From: Salipiger abyssi
GTDB taxonomy: Bacteria > Pseudomonadota > Alphaproteobacteria > Rhodobacterales > Rhodobacteraceae
Assembly (NCBI RefSeq): GCF_001975705.1
Contig: NZ_CP015093.1
Span: 2,790,001-2,854,000, forward strand
Reading direction: 5' to 3'
DNA: 64,000 bases
The notes beneath the pieces were generated by a model, which saw only the letters and a program-made list of their open reading frames with translations, was not told the DNA's origin and did no database searches. The translations under genes were made by a program, and so were the position numbers. Positions 24,348 through 32,149 of this stretch are shown here, one piece after another. Numbering within the stretch: the first letter of the stretch is position 1; the number at the start of each line of letters is the position of its first letter.

Positions 24348-25115
24348 ATGATCAATATCGACCAGCTGGCGGCCATTGCGGGCCGGCCGGCCAATGACAA
24401 TATGCGCTCCATTCTTCTGGGGCTTGAGGCCTACGGTAAGGCGGCGGGGCTCGATCTGCCGCATCGCCTGGCGCAGTATCTCGGCCAGCTCGCCCATGAG
24501 ATGGGCGGCTTTCTCTGGGATGAGGAGATCTGGGGCCCGACCGCGGCGCAGCGCCGCTACGACACCCGCACCGATCTCGGCAACACCGCTGCGACCGATG
24601 GCGACGGGTACAAGTATCGCGGTCGCACCGGTATGCACATCACCGGCAAGGCGAACACCCGGGCCTTTCGCGATTGGTGCCGGGCCGAGATCGACCCCGC
24701 CGCGCCGGATTTTGTCGCCGACCCCGACCTGATGAACACCGATCCCTGGGAAGGGCTCGGGCCGGTCTGGTACTGGCAGAGCCGCGATCTCAACCGCTAC
24801 GCCGATCAGGGCGATATCGAGATGGTCACCCGGCGGATCAATGGCGGGCTCAACGGCTACAGCGACCGGCTCGCGCGCTACACCCGCGCGGGGCTGGTGC
24901 TGCTCGGGTACGGTCCCGAGGCGGTACGGCTGTTCCAGGACGATGCCGGGCTGGCGGTCGACGGCATCGCCGGCCCGAAGACCCGCGCCGCGCTGCATGC
25001 GGCGCTGGTGGCCGCCGGGGCAGGGGCGCCGCCTGCGCCGTCGCGCTCTGACACCCTGGCCGATGCCCTCGCGCAGATCCGCGACACGGCAAGCCGCGCC
25101 CTGGCCGGCGCGTGA
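24348..25115 (+). CDS. Endolysin: GH19-type muramidase plus peptidoglycan-binding domain
   Basis: This 255-residue protein degrades host peptidoglycan at lysis. Residues ~1-180 match putative chitinase/GH19 endolysins: LAQYLGQLAHEMGGFLWDEEIWGPT with Glu51 as likely acid, the YKYRGRTGMHITGKANTRAF motif and a final RRINGGLNGYSDRLARYTRA. Residues ~187-220 are a peptidoglycan-binding repeat (VRLFQDDAGLAVDGIAGPKTRAAL). There is no signal peptide, so release needs a holin; a holin-like gene follows at 25213. Confidence 0.88.
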   Translation: MINIDQLAAIAGRPANDNMRSILLGLEAYGKAAGLDLPHRLAQYLGQLAHEMGGFLWDEEIWGPTAAQRRYDTRTDLGNTAATDGDGYKYRGRTGMHITGKANTRAFRDWCRAEIDPAAPDFVADPDLMNTDPWEGLGPVWYWQSRDLNRYADQGDIEMVTRRINGGLNGYSDRLARYTRAGLVLLGYGPEAVRLFQDDAGLAVDGIAGPKTRAALHAALVAAGAGAPPAPSRSDTLADALAQIRDTASRALAGA

Positions 25116-25212
25116 CCCTCATCAATTACTGGCCGGCGCCTGGCGCCGGTCTTCCCTGCCGCCGCGCGCGGCATCTCCACGCGCCTATGGCGCTGACCGA
25201 AAGGACATCCTC

Positions 25213-25434
25213 ATGACTGGCAAAATCGCGCTCTTCCTTCGCGTCTTCATCCTGCTCCCCGCCGCCGGGCTTCTGGCGGCGCTGCCGTTCATCGACCTCG
25301 ACAGGGCCGCTGGGGTGCTGGCGATTGACATTAACGCCGCCTCGATGGCGCTGGCAGCGCTGATCTATGGCGCCGGCGCGGGCGGCACCTTCGCGTGGTC
25401 CCGCTGGGCAAAGGCGCTTGGTGGCGAGACGTGA
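25213..25434 (+). CDS. Holin-like two-helix membrane protein
   Basis: This 73-residue protein starts at ATG 25213 with AAAGGA about 8 bases upstream. There are two transmembrane segments: residues ~5-25 (IALFLRVFILLPAAGLLAAL) and ~43-63 (ASMALAALIYGAGAGGTFAW), with a short positively charged C-terminus. This is the size and topology of a class II holin, and it follows the endolysin. It is the last structural phage gene before the cargo region. Confidence 0.7.
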   Translation: MTGKIALFLRVFILLPAAGLLAALPFIDLDRAAGVLAIDINAASMALAALIYGAGAGGTFAWSRWAKALGGET

Positions 25435-25703
25435 GGGGGGCGGACGCCCTGTGATGTGATTGATAAGCGAAGGGCTGGTGCGTCTGTAGCCGGCCCTGAG
25501 CCGTCGTCCAGTGATGTACTCGATTTCTGCAGCCGCGACCCGCTTTGCCGCCATTCGCCGCAAGCGTGAAACTCGGCGGCTGCTGTGGGTCGGTAGCGCG
25601 GACAAACCTTCCGCTCGAATTAATCGAAGCATTGACTGCTTAAAGCACACACCGACCGATGCTATATTTCGGCTAAAACGTGTGTTGGCTTGAGGGAACG
25701 GAT

Positions 25704-26132
25704 TTGAATGAAAACGCTAGATGGGCATTCATCACCGCGCTTGACGACGAACTGTTGAAGGGCGGCGCAACTATGTCGGAATGGTGCGCCTTCATCGTTC
25801 GCGATTGCGATTATGCCTTCGTCGGTGGCGCGAACCTAGCAACCGTAATATCCGCTACCGCTGCAATCGAAACGTATCTTCGCGCCGAGTATGCAGGCGG
25901 GAAGCGTATTCGCCTTGCTGATTTGATTGATAGCTCGCCTATCCAACAGGGACTTCGAGACGACATTCATAAGCTGCGAAAGTACCGCAACACATGGGTT
26001 CATGTGGCAACGCCGGAAGACAATGAAGAAATTCTACAGAACCCAAAGGCATATGAAGAGCAACTAGAAGAATGGGCCAAGCTGGCGCAACGTACACTGC
26101 GTCGGACAATCTATGAAAATCAGTGGGTATAA
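25704..26132 (+). CDS. HEPN-like protein with R-x4-H motif
   Basis: About 142 residues from TTG 25704 (GAGG 8 bases upstream); GTG 25680 is an alternative. All-helical. The core (CDYAFVGGANLATVISATAAIETYLRAEY, then LRKYRNTWVHVATPED) resembles HEPN/DUF4145-like proteins; Arg95-Asn96-x3-His100 is the R-N-x3-H signature of HEPN ribonucleases. Such proteins act in toxin-antitoxin and abortive-infection systems, although some are inactive. No nucleotidyltransferase partner adjoins. Lower GC than phage genes, and monocistronic (384 bases to the next gene). Confidence 0.65.
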   Translation: MNENARWAFITALDDELLKGGATMSEWCAFIVRDCDYAFVGGANLATVISATAAIETYLRAEYAGGKRIRLADLIDSSPIQQGLRDDIHKLRKYRNTWVHVATPEDNEEILQNPKAYEEQLEEWAKLAQRTLRRTIYENQWV

Positions 26133-26516
26133 AAGGGTCTGCCCGCGCGAGCGTCCGCTACCTACGCATAGCTTGTCATTGGGGCGAAACGCAGCATCTG
26201 AGCTCCTAGTGGACATGCGGCGACGCAGCGGGTCGGGTGCCTCGTAGGCAGCGGCGATCTCGGCCCCGAGCTCCCACTAGTGAGGCCGACAGCTTGCTGC
26301 GCTGAAGCCCGTCGAACCGGACATGCTCCGCAGACACAAAACTGCCAGCCGTTTCACTCTCACTGTCGACTCGATGCGGCCCCGGGCGGCTGCCAACTCA
26401 GGTGACGACCTCGTTTTAAGGCAGCACCTTTGCCGCCAGAAAGGTACGAGTTGGCTCAGCATTCCTTGCATGGAATACTGCTTTGCCGTAAGAACGGGCA
26501 AAAAAGAGAGGTCAAG
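26133..26516. other. Non-coding gap between HEPN gene and ASCH cassette
   Basis: 384 bases with no convincing gene on either strand. It ends in the probable promoter/operator zone of the HTH-ASCH gene, including the inverted repeat at 26461-26476. Confidence 0.5.
26461..26476 (+). promoter_or_regulatory. Inverted repeat, candidate operator of the HTH-ASCH regulator
   Basis: ATTCC-TTGCAT-GGAAT, a 5-bp inverted repeat 40 bases upstream of the HTH-ASCH start. A binding site for an autoregulatory XRE protein would be expected here; there is no further proof. Confidence 0.4.
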
Positions 26517-27308
26517 ATGGGCAAGCTCACAGGAACAATCGTAGAAGCACAAGCCGTTTCAGTGGCTGACGGCACAGCCATGGTCGGACCAGAACTGCGC
26601 AGGCTGCGACTTCTGGCTGATCTGACCCAGAAGCAGATCGCGGCGCGCATGGATGTGCAACAGGCCGCCATCTCGAAAATCGAAAAGGGCGGCGAGATAT
26701 ACCTCAGCACGGTGCAGCGCTATGTCGAAGCGCTTGGAGCATCACTGCGTCTTAACGCGCATTTTCCGACTGACGCACCGCTGTCTCTCCGGCTTTGCGA
26801 GGCCTTCGATGTTGAGCGGGGGCACGATGACCAGTTGGTTCTGCCGTTGTTGGGAGATGAGCCGTTCAAGCCGCAGCGGGACGTCGTCTTGTCGATCAAG
26901 CCCGTCTACTCCGAAAAGATTCTCGCAGGTCACAAGACGGTTGAACTGCGGCGCAGGTTTCCGGTCTCCGCACCAAGCGGCGCCCTAGCCTATATCTATT
27001 CAACCTCTCCGGTCAAAGCGATGGTCGGCACAGCATCGATCCGCGAAGTCCTCAAGCTCCCCGTGGAGCAGATTTGGGCCGAATTTGAGAGCACTGCATT
27101 TATCGAACGGCCACACTTTGACAGGTATTTTGACGGCTTGGACCACGGTTTCGCATTGGTTTTTGACGATGTGAAAGCTTTCTCGCGTCCCCTGCCTTTA
27201 AGCGAACTACGGGAAAAGTTTGGATTTGAGCCCCCCCAATCCTTCCTCTATGCAAAACGTGACCTGAGAAAGGCCCTTAAAGATGAGCCAGCAATCGTAT
27301 CTCATTGA
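26517..27308 (+). CDS. HTH-ASCH fusion protein (XRE helix-turn-helix plus PUA-like domain)
   Basis: Encodes 263 residues from ATG 26517 with GAGAGG 6 bases upstream. Residues ~22-75 form an XRE HTH (LRRLRLLADLTQKQIAARMDVQQAAISKIEKGGEIYLSTVQRYVEALG). Residues ~117-235 form an ASCH/PUA-like domain (VVLSIKPVYSEKILAGHKTVELRRRFP, then YIYSTSPVKAMVGTASIREV). ASCH domains are RNA- or nucleotide-binding and occur in predicted toxin-antitoxin proteins. The gene overlaps the PIN-GNAT gene by 26 bases, so the two are coupled; this protein is the likely regulator or antitoxin. Confidence 0.8.
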   Translation: MGKLTGTIVEAQAVSVADGTAMVGPELRRLRLLADLTQKQIAARMDVQQAAISKIEKGGEIYLSTVQRYVEALGASLRLNAHFPTDAPLSLRLCEAFDVERGHDDQLVLPLLGDEPFKPQRDVVLSIKPVYSEKILAGHKTVELRRRFPVSAPSGALAYIYSTSPVKAMVGTASIREVLKLPVEQIWAEFESTAFIERPHFDRYFDGLDHGFALVFDDVKAFSRPLPLSELREKFGFEPPQSFLYAKRDLRKALKDEPAIVSH

Positions 27309-28548
27309 TACGAACATCCTGATTGGGCTCGAAGATTACCACACAGTTGAAGCAGCCTACGCCAGGTTCCACGCTCTCGCCTCGGCCCACAAGGTCGACA
27401 TCTATGTGCATGAAGCCGCGAAGGATGACATCGCGCGCGACAAGGATGTCGAGCGGCGGAAAATCTCGCTCAGTAAGATTGCGAAATACCGCGCGCTCAA
27501 GAAGCAGCGCGGTCTAACCGACTCCGATCTTGATACAGCCTACGGTCCGTTCAAAAAGCCCAATGATGTTGTAGATGCGACGCTTCTCCACGCCCTCGAG
27601 AACGGCGCTTCGGATTTTCTTGTCACGCAGGACAAGGGGCTTCACGAGCGTGCACAGAAACGTTCGCCCGATCTCGCACGACGTGTCCTGTTTATAGGTG
27701 ACGCGACCGAACTACTGATCCAGACCTATGAGCCCAAGGAGGTTCCGATCCGTCACGTGGCGGAGGTTGAGGCCCATGAAATCAATCATCAAGATCGGTT
27801 TTTCGACAGCCTGCGTGACGGATACCCCGAATTTAACGGCTGGTGGCGCGAGAAATGTGTCAAACAACATCGCTCATGCTGGGTGGTTTATGATGACGGC
27901 CATCTTGCGGGTCTGATCGTCCGTAAGAACGAGACGGCGGGCGACACCGACGCGATCACTCCAGCCGAGAAGGTCCTGAAAATCTGTACCTTCAAGGTCG
28001 CTCCCGAAAGCCGCGGTGTGAAGCTCGGCGAGTTGCTGTTGAAGCAGGTCCTCTGGTATGCGCAGACCAACGGGTATGACCTGACTTATCTGACCACGTA
28101 CGAGGATCAGGTCTCGCTAATGGACCTTTTAGAATACTACGGTTTCCGGAAGGCTGGCACGAATGCCAATGGCGAATACATCTACGAACGTGGGTTTTCC
28201 TCTGCAGCGCTGGTCCCCGCTGAAGGGAGTTCTCCCTTCGATCTCGCGCGCGAAAACTATCCGCGATTTCTCGTCGACGAAAAAACGCGCGGGTTCGGCA
28301 TTCCGATCAAAGAAGGCTATCACGACACCCTTTTCCCGGATCTCTGGCAACCGCGCCAGCCCGATCTCTTTTCCGGCGCGTCCCCTGCGGAGACAATCAC
28401 CCGTCCGGGCAATACGATCCGAAAGGTCTATCTGTGCCAGGCGCAATCGAATCTCGGCCCCCAGGGTCGATCCTATTTTTCTACAAGGGGGTCTCTAAAG
28501 ACCCGCCCTCCCAAGCGATCACCGCGCTTGGCATTTTGGAAAGCATGA
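27283..28548 (+). CDS. PIN nuclease-GNAT acetyltransferase fusion, 3' end frameshifted
   Basis: Residues ~5-150 form a PIN domain with acidic residues in the expected places: Asp9 in LIDTNIL, Glu/Asp in VHEAAKDDI, Asp in NDVVDATLL and Asp in FLVTQDKGL. Residues ~170-305 form a GNAT domain (CWVVYDDGHLAGLIV, FKVAPESRGVKLGELLLKQVL, LLEYYGFRK). Up to about VYLCQAQSN (residue ~391) the frame looks native; the last ~30 residues (SYFSTRGSLKTRPPKRS) look out of frame, and the sensible continuation is in the -1 frame from about 28460. PIN suggests an RNase toxin; GNAT could acetylate tRNA or protein. Confidence 0.82.
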   Translation: MSQQSYLIDTNILIGLEDYHTVEAAYARFHALASAHKVDIYVHEAAKDDIARDKDVERRKISLSKIAKYRALKKQRGLTDSDLDTAYGPFKKPNDVVDATLLHALENGASDFLVTQDKGLHERAQKRSPDLARRVLFIGDATELLIQTYEPKEVPIRHVAEVEAHEINHQDRFFDSLRDGYPEFNGWWREKCVKQHRSCWVVYDDGHLAGLIVRKNETAGDTDAITPAEKVLKICTFKVAPESRGVKLGELLLKQVLWYAQTNGYDLTYLTTYEDQVSLMDLLEYYGFRKAGTNANGEYIYERGFSSAALVPAEGSSPFDLARENYPRFLVDEKTRGFGIPIKEGYHDTLFPDLWQPRQPDLFSGASPAETITRPGNTIRKVYLCQAQSNLGPQGRSYFSTRGSLKTRPPKRSPRLAFWKA

Positions 28549-28820
28549 CGTTGGCGCGATCGACAAAAGAATTGATGCAAATGACCGGCGGCCGCTCTGT
28601 CTACAGTGAAGCGCAGTTGGATGCCTGGAAGGCGACACCCGAACGACCAGTCAAGGTGATCAACTACCTACTGATCGCTTACATCGACCCACCCGTGTCG
28701 AAGGATGAGTTGGAAAACATGGGCGTCATAAACGGGCACCCGCAACAGTCCATCTATAAGCTGCGCCATGATCTGATGACGAGGCTCGTCGAACGTTCGA
28801 ACCTAGAGTTTGCCGTATGA
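28434..28820 (+). CDS. PUA/EVE-like C-terminal part of the PIN-GNAT protein (-1 frame)
   Basis: From about 28461 this frame reads PGSILFFYKGVSKDPPSQAITALGILESM, a pattern typical of PUA/EVE-like modified-base-binding domains, and ends LVERSNLEFAV. It appears to be the native C-terminus of the upstream protein, shifted by loss of one base, most likely in the run of five C at 28458-28462. A GTG at 28434 could start it separately, but no ribosome site is evident. Its stop overlaps the kinase start (ATGA, 28817-28820), so it was probably translated as part of the operon. Confidence 0.65.
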   Translation: MPGAIESRPPGSILFFYKGVSKDPPSQAITALGILESMTLARSTKELMQMTGGRSVYSEAQLDAWKATPERPVKVINYLLIAYIDPPVSKDELENMGVINGHPQQSIYKLRHDLMTRLVERSNLEFAV

Positions 28821-29356
28821 GCCAGCAGATAGTTGCATTTACAGGACTGTCCGGCGTTGGAAAAACGACCTTTCTCCGGCATTTGGCCGAACACATCCCA
28901 TTCCAGCATCTCACCGGTGGCAGCCTTATTGCCGCGGCACGCGATGCGCGCCCGGACGAGAGAGACGCGATGCGCCATGCGGATCTCGACGAAAATCAAC
29001 GGCTCTTGATCGATGGCTTTGCGCTGGCACGCGATACCGCTGCGCGGCTTGTCATCATGGACGGTCACGTTGTCATCGACAGCAGCGCAGGCTTACAGGA
29101 ACTGCCAGCCGACGTTTTTCGTGCGCTTGGCATCGCAAAAATGGTACATCTTGAAGACGAGCCCGCACGCATCAGCACCAACCGTTCAAACGACGCCTCA
29201 CGACGTCGGCCGACTCATGATCTCGAAACACTGTCTCAGCATCAGCTTGCTTCCCGCGCACATGCCAAGTCTATTGCGGCCGCACTGAACGTCGAATTTC
29301 ACATCGTCACGCATAATGATATTGCGCACTTGGCCTTTGCTCTTCTGAAAGCCTGA
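28817..29356 (+). CDS. P-loop kinase-like ATP-binding protein
   Basis: Encodes 179 residues. Walker A is GLSGVGKT at residues 10-17; a Walker B/DGH-like strand is ARLVIMDGHVVID near 75-87. A dNMP/adenylate-kinase-like plan is visible, with HLTGGSLIAAARDARPDERD near the substrate site and a lid-like Arg-rich segment (RISTNRSNDASRRRP). It is the last gene of the HTH-ASCH/PIN-GNAT cassette and starts inside the stop of the previous frame. The substrate is unknown; nucleotide or tRNA modification is possible. Confidence 0.75.
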   Translation: MSQQIVAFTGLSGVGKTTFLRHLAEHIPFQHLTGGSLIAAARDARPDERDAMRHADLDENQRLLIDGFALARDTAARLVIMDGHVVIDSSAGLQELPADVFRALGIAKMVHLEDEPARISTNRSNDASRRRPTHDLETLSQHQLASRAHAKSIAAALNVEFHIVTHNDIAHLAFALLKA

Positions 29357-29561
29357 CCACTGCTGCACGGTTGCGGCAGAGATGATCCGTGTTCGCATTT
29401 GAATGGCGGCTTTCGCGATATCCCATTGCGAGTACGCGCCTGCAGCGAAAGTCGGTGACCTGCCCATCGCTTTCAGCCGACGTCCTGAGCACGTCTCGTC
29501 GGTTCGTCTTTGTGGCCAAGAAATCGTTGTGTCGGGGTGGTCGCTCGGTTCTCATAATTGA

Positions 29562-30182
29562 ATGTGTGGCCGATTCGTAGATCCAAACCTGCGAGGAACC
29601 GATCTCGAGCATTCCGAGATCAAGATTGACCCGATCCCGCGACGCTTCAACGTGAAGCCGACGCAGGAGGTTCTGCTGCTCGCCAAGCCGCAGCTCGAGC
29701 CGCATTACGCGCGCTGGTGGTTTGTGCCGTCCTGGCACAAGGGAGAACTGAGGGACTGGAAAGCCACGACGTTTAACGCCCGCATCGAAGACGCGGCGAG
29801 CAAGCCGACTTTTCGGGCGGTCTGGCGCCATGGCCGCTGTCTGATCCCGGCGGCGGGCTATTACGAGTGGACGGGAGAGAAGGGCGCCAAGCAGCCGCAT
29901 TTCATCCGTTCGGCCGGCAATGAAGAGACCCTGTGGTTTGCGGGGCTTGCGTCTCGCTGGGGCGAGCTGCTTACCTGCACGATCATGACGAGAGCGGCGA
30001 ATGCGGAGGTCTCCGATGTCCATCACCGGATGCCGGTGATCCTCAATTCCGACGAGCAGGACGCGTGGTTGGGCGGCAGCGACTGTACCAATCTCGGGGC
30101 AGGGGCCATGCTTAGGCATCACCCCGTCGCGCGGTTCGGGATCAAGGAGGATAGCCCGGAGCTCATCGAGCCGTTCGAATAA
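29562..30182 (+). CDS. SRAP family protein (YedK/HMCES-like)
   Basis: This 206-residue protein starts MCGRF, the hallmark of SRAP proteins, in which Cys2 becomes the N-terminal residue and crosslinks to abasic sites in single-stranded DNA. Other family positions are present: Asn in RRFNVKPTQ, WWFVPSW, Glu in GYYEWTG and His in DVHHRMPVIL. It protects abasic sites during replication and the SOS response. Being near the prophage end it may help phage DNA or be accreted cargo. Confidence 0.92.
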   Translation: MCGRFVDPNLRGTDLEHSEIKIDPIPRRFNVKPTQEVLLLAKPQLEPHYARWWFVPSWHKGELRDWKATTFNARIEDAASKPTFRAVWRHGRCLIPAAGYYEWTGEKGAKQPHFIRSAGNEETLWFAGLASRWGELLTCTIMTRAANAEVSDVHHRMPVILNSDEQDAWLGGSDCTNLGAGAMLRHHPVARFGIKEDSPELIEPFE

Positions 30183-30499
30183 TTGGTGCTTCGTGTTGGC
30201 TGGGGCGTTCTGCATGGGCCCCCCGTGTCCCGCCGCTCGCTTCCTTAAAGAAAGACCGATGATCGCGCCTTTCCGGTCGGTCGCGAGACTGGCGCCGGCA
30301 TCGGCCTGATCTCATCACAGTAGTTTGCCCTGAAACGGGCAATTGTCGTGTCTACTGCTCGTTGAATGGGAGGTTCCCTCTCTCTGTCATCAAACTGTCC
30401 GATCCTCGCTTTACCGACGTTGCTATGTGCTGCTGACTCGATTTGTTGCCTTCAATGCGGCCCGACGGCCCGCCGTTATCGGTTCCGGAGGAGTAGAAG
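30183..30499. other. Non-coding gap before RTX protein 1
   Basis: 317 bases without a convincing gene. It holds a hairpin TTGCCC/GGGCAA (30325-30342) that could weakly terminate the SRAP transcript, and ends with the strong ribosome site GGAGGAG of the next gene. Confidence 0.45.
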
Positions 30500-31702
30500 A
30501 TGACCGTTTACACGCTTTGGGGATATCGGATTCTCGAATCCGAAGACGACACGCCGATCGCGCTGCGCCCGGCATCGCTGGCCTTCGTGACAACCGGTGA
30601 GCGGTATTTCACCTATGCGCGGTCGGTGGACGGAGACGGCAATGCGACCTTTCGCATTTCCCCGTACAATCTAAGCGCCTATCTCGACGGCGACGCCGTT
30701 ACGTCACCCGTTTTCGATTATCCAACCAATGAGGAAATCGTCCGTGTGCTCTGGAACGGCGGCGCTAGCGAAGCATTTCTCTACATCGAAGCGGCAGAGC
30801 AGGACGACGACAACCCTTTGTTGGACGAGAGCTTTACCTACATCTTTTCCTTTGGACCTTCGCCGCTTCCGGACTTCGCATCGGTCGGCGCGTTTAATGC
30901 CTTTCTCGATGCGGCGGAGGCCTATCCGGTGAACGCCGGTTCCGGTTTCGCGCCGGGTGAACAGATTCGGTTCGACGTCCTGCCCGCGATTGTCACGCCC
31001 GGCAACACGATCTACGGCAGCGATGCGGCCGACAGCCTCATGGGCGACGCGAATGCCGTGACCTTTTCGGGCCTGGCGGGCGCCGATACTCTGGATGGTG
31101 GCGATGGCACGGATACGCTGATCGGCGGGGAGGGCGACGATGTGCTGATCGGCGGCACATCCGAGGCGGATCTGCGCGACGTGGTCTATGGTGGCGCCGA
31201 CGACGATTCCATCGACGGCGGCTACGGCAATGACGAGCTGCGCGGCGATTCCGGAAATGACACGATCATCGGCGGCTACGGCGCCGACACCATCATCGGC
31301 GGTGCGGGCGACGACGTGCTGACAGGCCAGGCCTGGTCGGACGCGATCTTCGGCGGCGACGGCATGGATTTCATCAATGGCGGCTTCGGCCACGACCGGG
31401 TGAATGGCGGCGCGGGCGCGGACCGGTTCTATCATCTCGGCGTGGAGGGGCACGGGTCCGACTGGATTCAGGATTTCTCCGATGCCGAGGGCGACGCGCT
31501 GGTCTATGGCGGCAGCGCTGGGATCGGGGATTTCCTGGTCAATTTCACCGAAACCGCCAACGCCGGCGCGGCGGGGGTCGAGGAGGCCTTCGTGATCTAC
31601 CGGCCCACCGGGCAGATCCTCTGGGCGCTGGTGGACGGCGCCGCGCAGGATCACATCAACCTTCTCATTGGTGGCGTGAGCTACGACCTGCTGGCGCTCT
31701 GA
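30500..31702 (+). CDS. RTX (hemolysin-type Ca-binding) protein 1
   Basis: Encodes 400 residues with GGAGGAG 7-8 bases before the ATG. The N-terminal ~165 residues are of unknown fold (YTLWGYRILESEDDTPIALRP). Residues ~168-320 hold RTX nonapeptides (GGDGTDTLIGGEGDDVLIGG, GGYGADTIIGGAGDDVLTG) that bind calcium. The C-terminal ~90 residues (FYHLGVEGHGSDWIQDFSDAEGDALVYGG onwards) probably carry the type I secretion signal; no N-terminal signal peptide is seen. The C-terminal ~180 residues are nearly the same as those of RTX protein 2, which lies in opposite orientation across the att site. Possible lysogenic-conversion gene. Confidence 0.85.
   Translation: MTVYTLWGYRILESEDDTPIALRPASLAFVTTGERYFTYARSVDGDGNATFRISPYNLSAYLDGDAVTSPVFDYPTNEEIVRVLWNGGASEAFLYIEAAEQDDDNPLLDESFTYIFSFGPSPLPDFASVGAFNAFLDAAEAYPVNAGSGFAPGEQIRFDVLPAIVTPGNTIYGSDAADSLMGDANAVTFSGLAGADTLDGGDGTDTLIGGEGDDVLIGGTSEADLRDVVYGGADDDSIDGGYGNDELRGDSGNDTIIGGYGADTIIGGAGDDVLTGQAWSDAIFGGDGMDFINGGFGHDRVNGGAGADRFYHLGVEGHGSDWIQDFSDAEGDALVYGGSAGIGDFLVNFTETANAGAAGVEEAFVIYRPTGQILWALVDGAAQDHINLLIGGVSYDLLAL
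31168..31700 (+). repeat. Left arm of a ~530-bp imperfect inverted repeat (RTX C-terminal module)
   Basis: The DNA encoding the C-terminal RTX module of protein 1 matches the reverse strand of 32153-32696 at an estimated 85-90% by eye. The two arms surround the tRNA fragment, with their axis near 31926. Confidence 0.7.
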
Positions 31703-31940
31703 GCGTAACGCTAGCACGAGGAAGCAGTGAGGTTCTGGTGGGTAGGCCAGCGCCGTGATCTGGATGCGGATCACGGTTTCATCGCCATCTGCGTTTGCTA
31801 CTGCCATATCGGCCGCCGGGTTTGACTGTGCTGTCGCGTTTTTCGTGATCGCTTCCACCGTTCACATATCTCGATTCGTTCCCGATATGTCCGTGTGATC
31901 CGATTTGGTCTACCTTTTTGATGTCGCAGCAAAACGAGAC

Positions 31941-31995
31941 AACTTAAAATCCCCAGCCTTCGGGCGTGCCGGTTCGAGTCCGGCCGCGGGTACCA
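31941..31995 (+). other. Right attachment site: 3' fragment of tRNA-Leu
   Basis: The sequence runs from the anticodon loop (CTTAAAAT, anticodon TAA) through a short variable arm and a perfect T-arm (GCCGG-TTCGAGT-CCGGC) to the acceptor 3' strand CGCGGGT, discriminator A and CCA at 31993-31995. The 5' half of a tRNA is absent: the bases before 31941 do not fold as acceptor or D-arm. This is the footprint of prophage integration into a tRNA-Leu gene: phage on the left, host on the right. The functional tRNA should lie at the left end, outside the window. Confidence 0.85.
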
Positions 31996-32113
31996 GATTG
32001 GCTTTTCCGGATGCCGCGCGCTCCCGCCCGCGGCGGAAACGCGCCTCATATCGCTTACAAGCGTTTTGCGCCGCCAATCCCATGGCGGCGATCCGTTCCG
32101 TCCGGTGAAGAGA

Positions 32114-32134
32114 GCCGGGCGAAGACCGCCCGGC
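32114..32134 (-). terminator. Hairpin downstream of RTX protein 2
   Basis: GCCGGGC/GCCCGGC with a 7-base loop. On the reverse strand it is followed by the pyrimidine-rich TCTCTTC, so it is a weak terminator candidate for the gene ending at 32150. Confidence 0.5.
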
Positions 32135-32149
32135 ATGAGCTGCAAAACG

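Larger units (their letters stand above)
31703..32149. other. Gap between convergent RTX genes, holding the prophage att site
   Basis: 447 bases without a protein gene. It contains the tRNA-Leu 3' fragment (31941-31995) and a hairpin (32114-32134). The reverse-strand frame across the tRNA fragment reads YPRPDSNRHARRLG, a well-known tRNA translation artefact. Confidence 0.7.

Noticed and set aside
25632..25668. TTGACT ... TATATT as a sigma-70 promoter before the HEPN gene
   Set aside because: Spacing between the hexamers is 25 bases, too long; only the -10-like TATATT may be real, with TTAAAG 17 bases upstream as a weak alternative.
30343..30600. Forward frame of 85 codons before RTX protein 1
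   Set aside because: It overlaps the RTX start in another frame, has no ribosome site and shows no domain.
31798..32145. Reverse-strand reading frame with YPRPDSNRHARRLG
   Set aside because: It runs through the tRNA-Leu fragment; this peptide is a familiar artefact of translating tRNA 3' ends.
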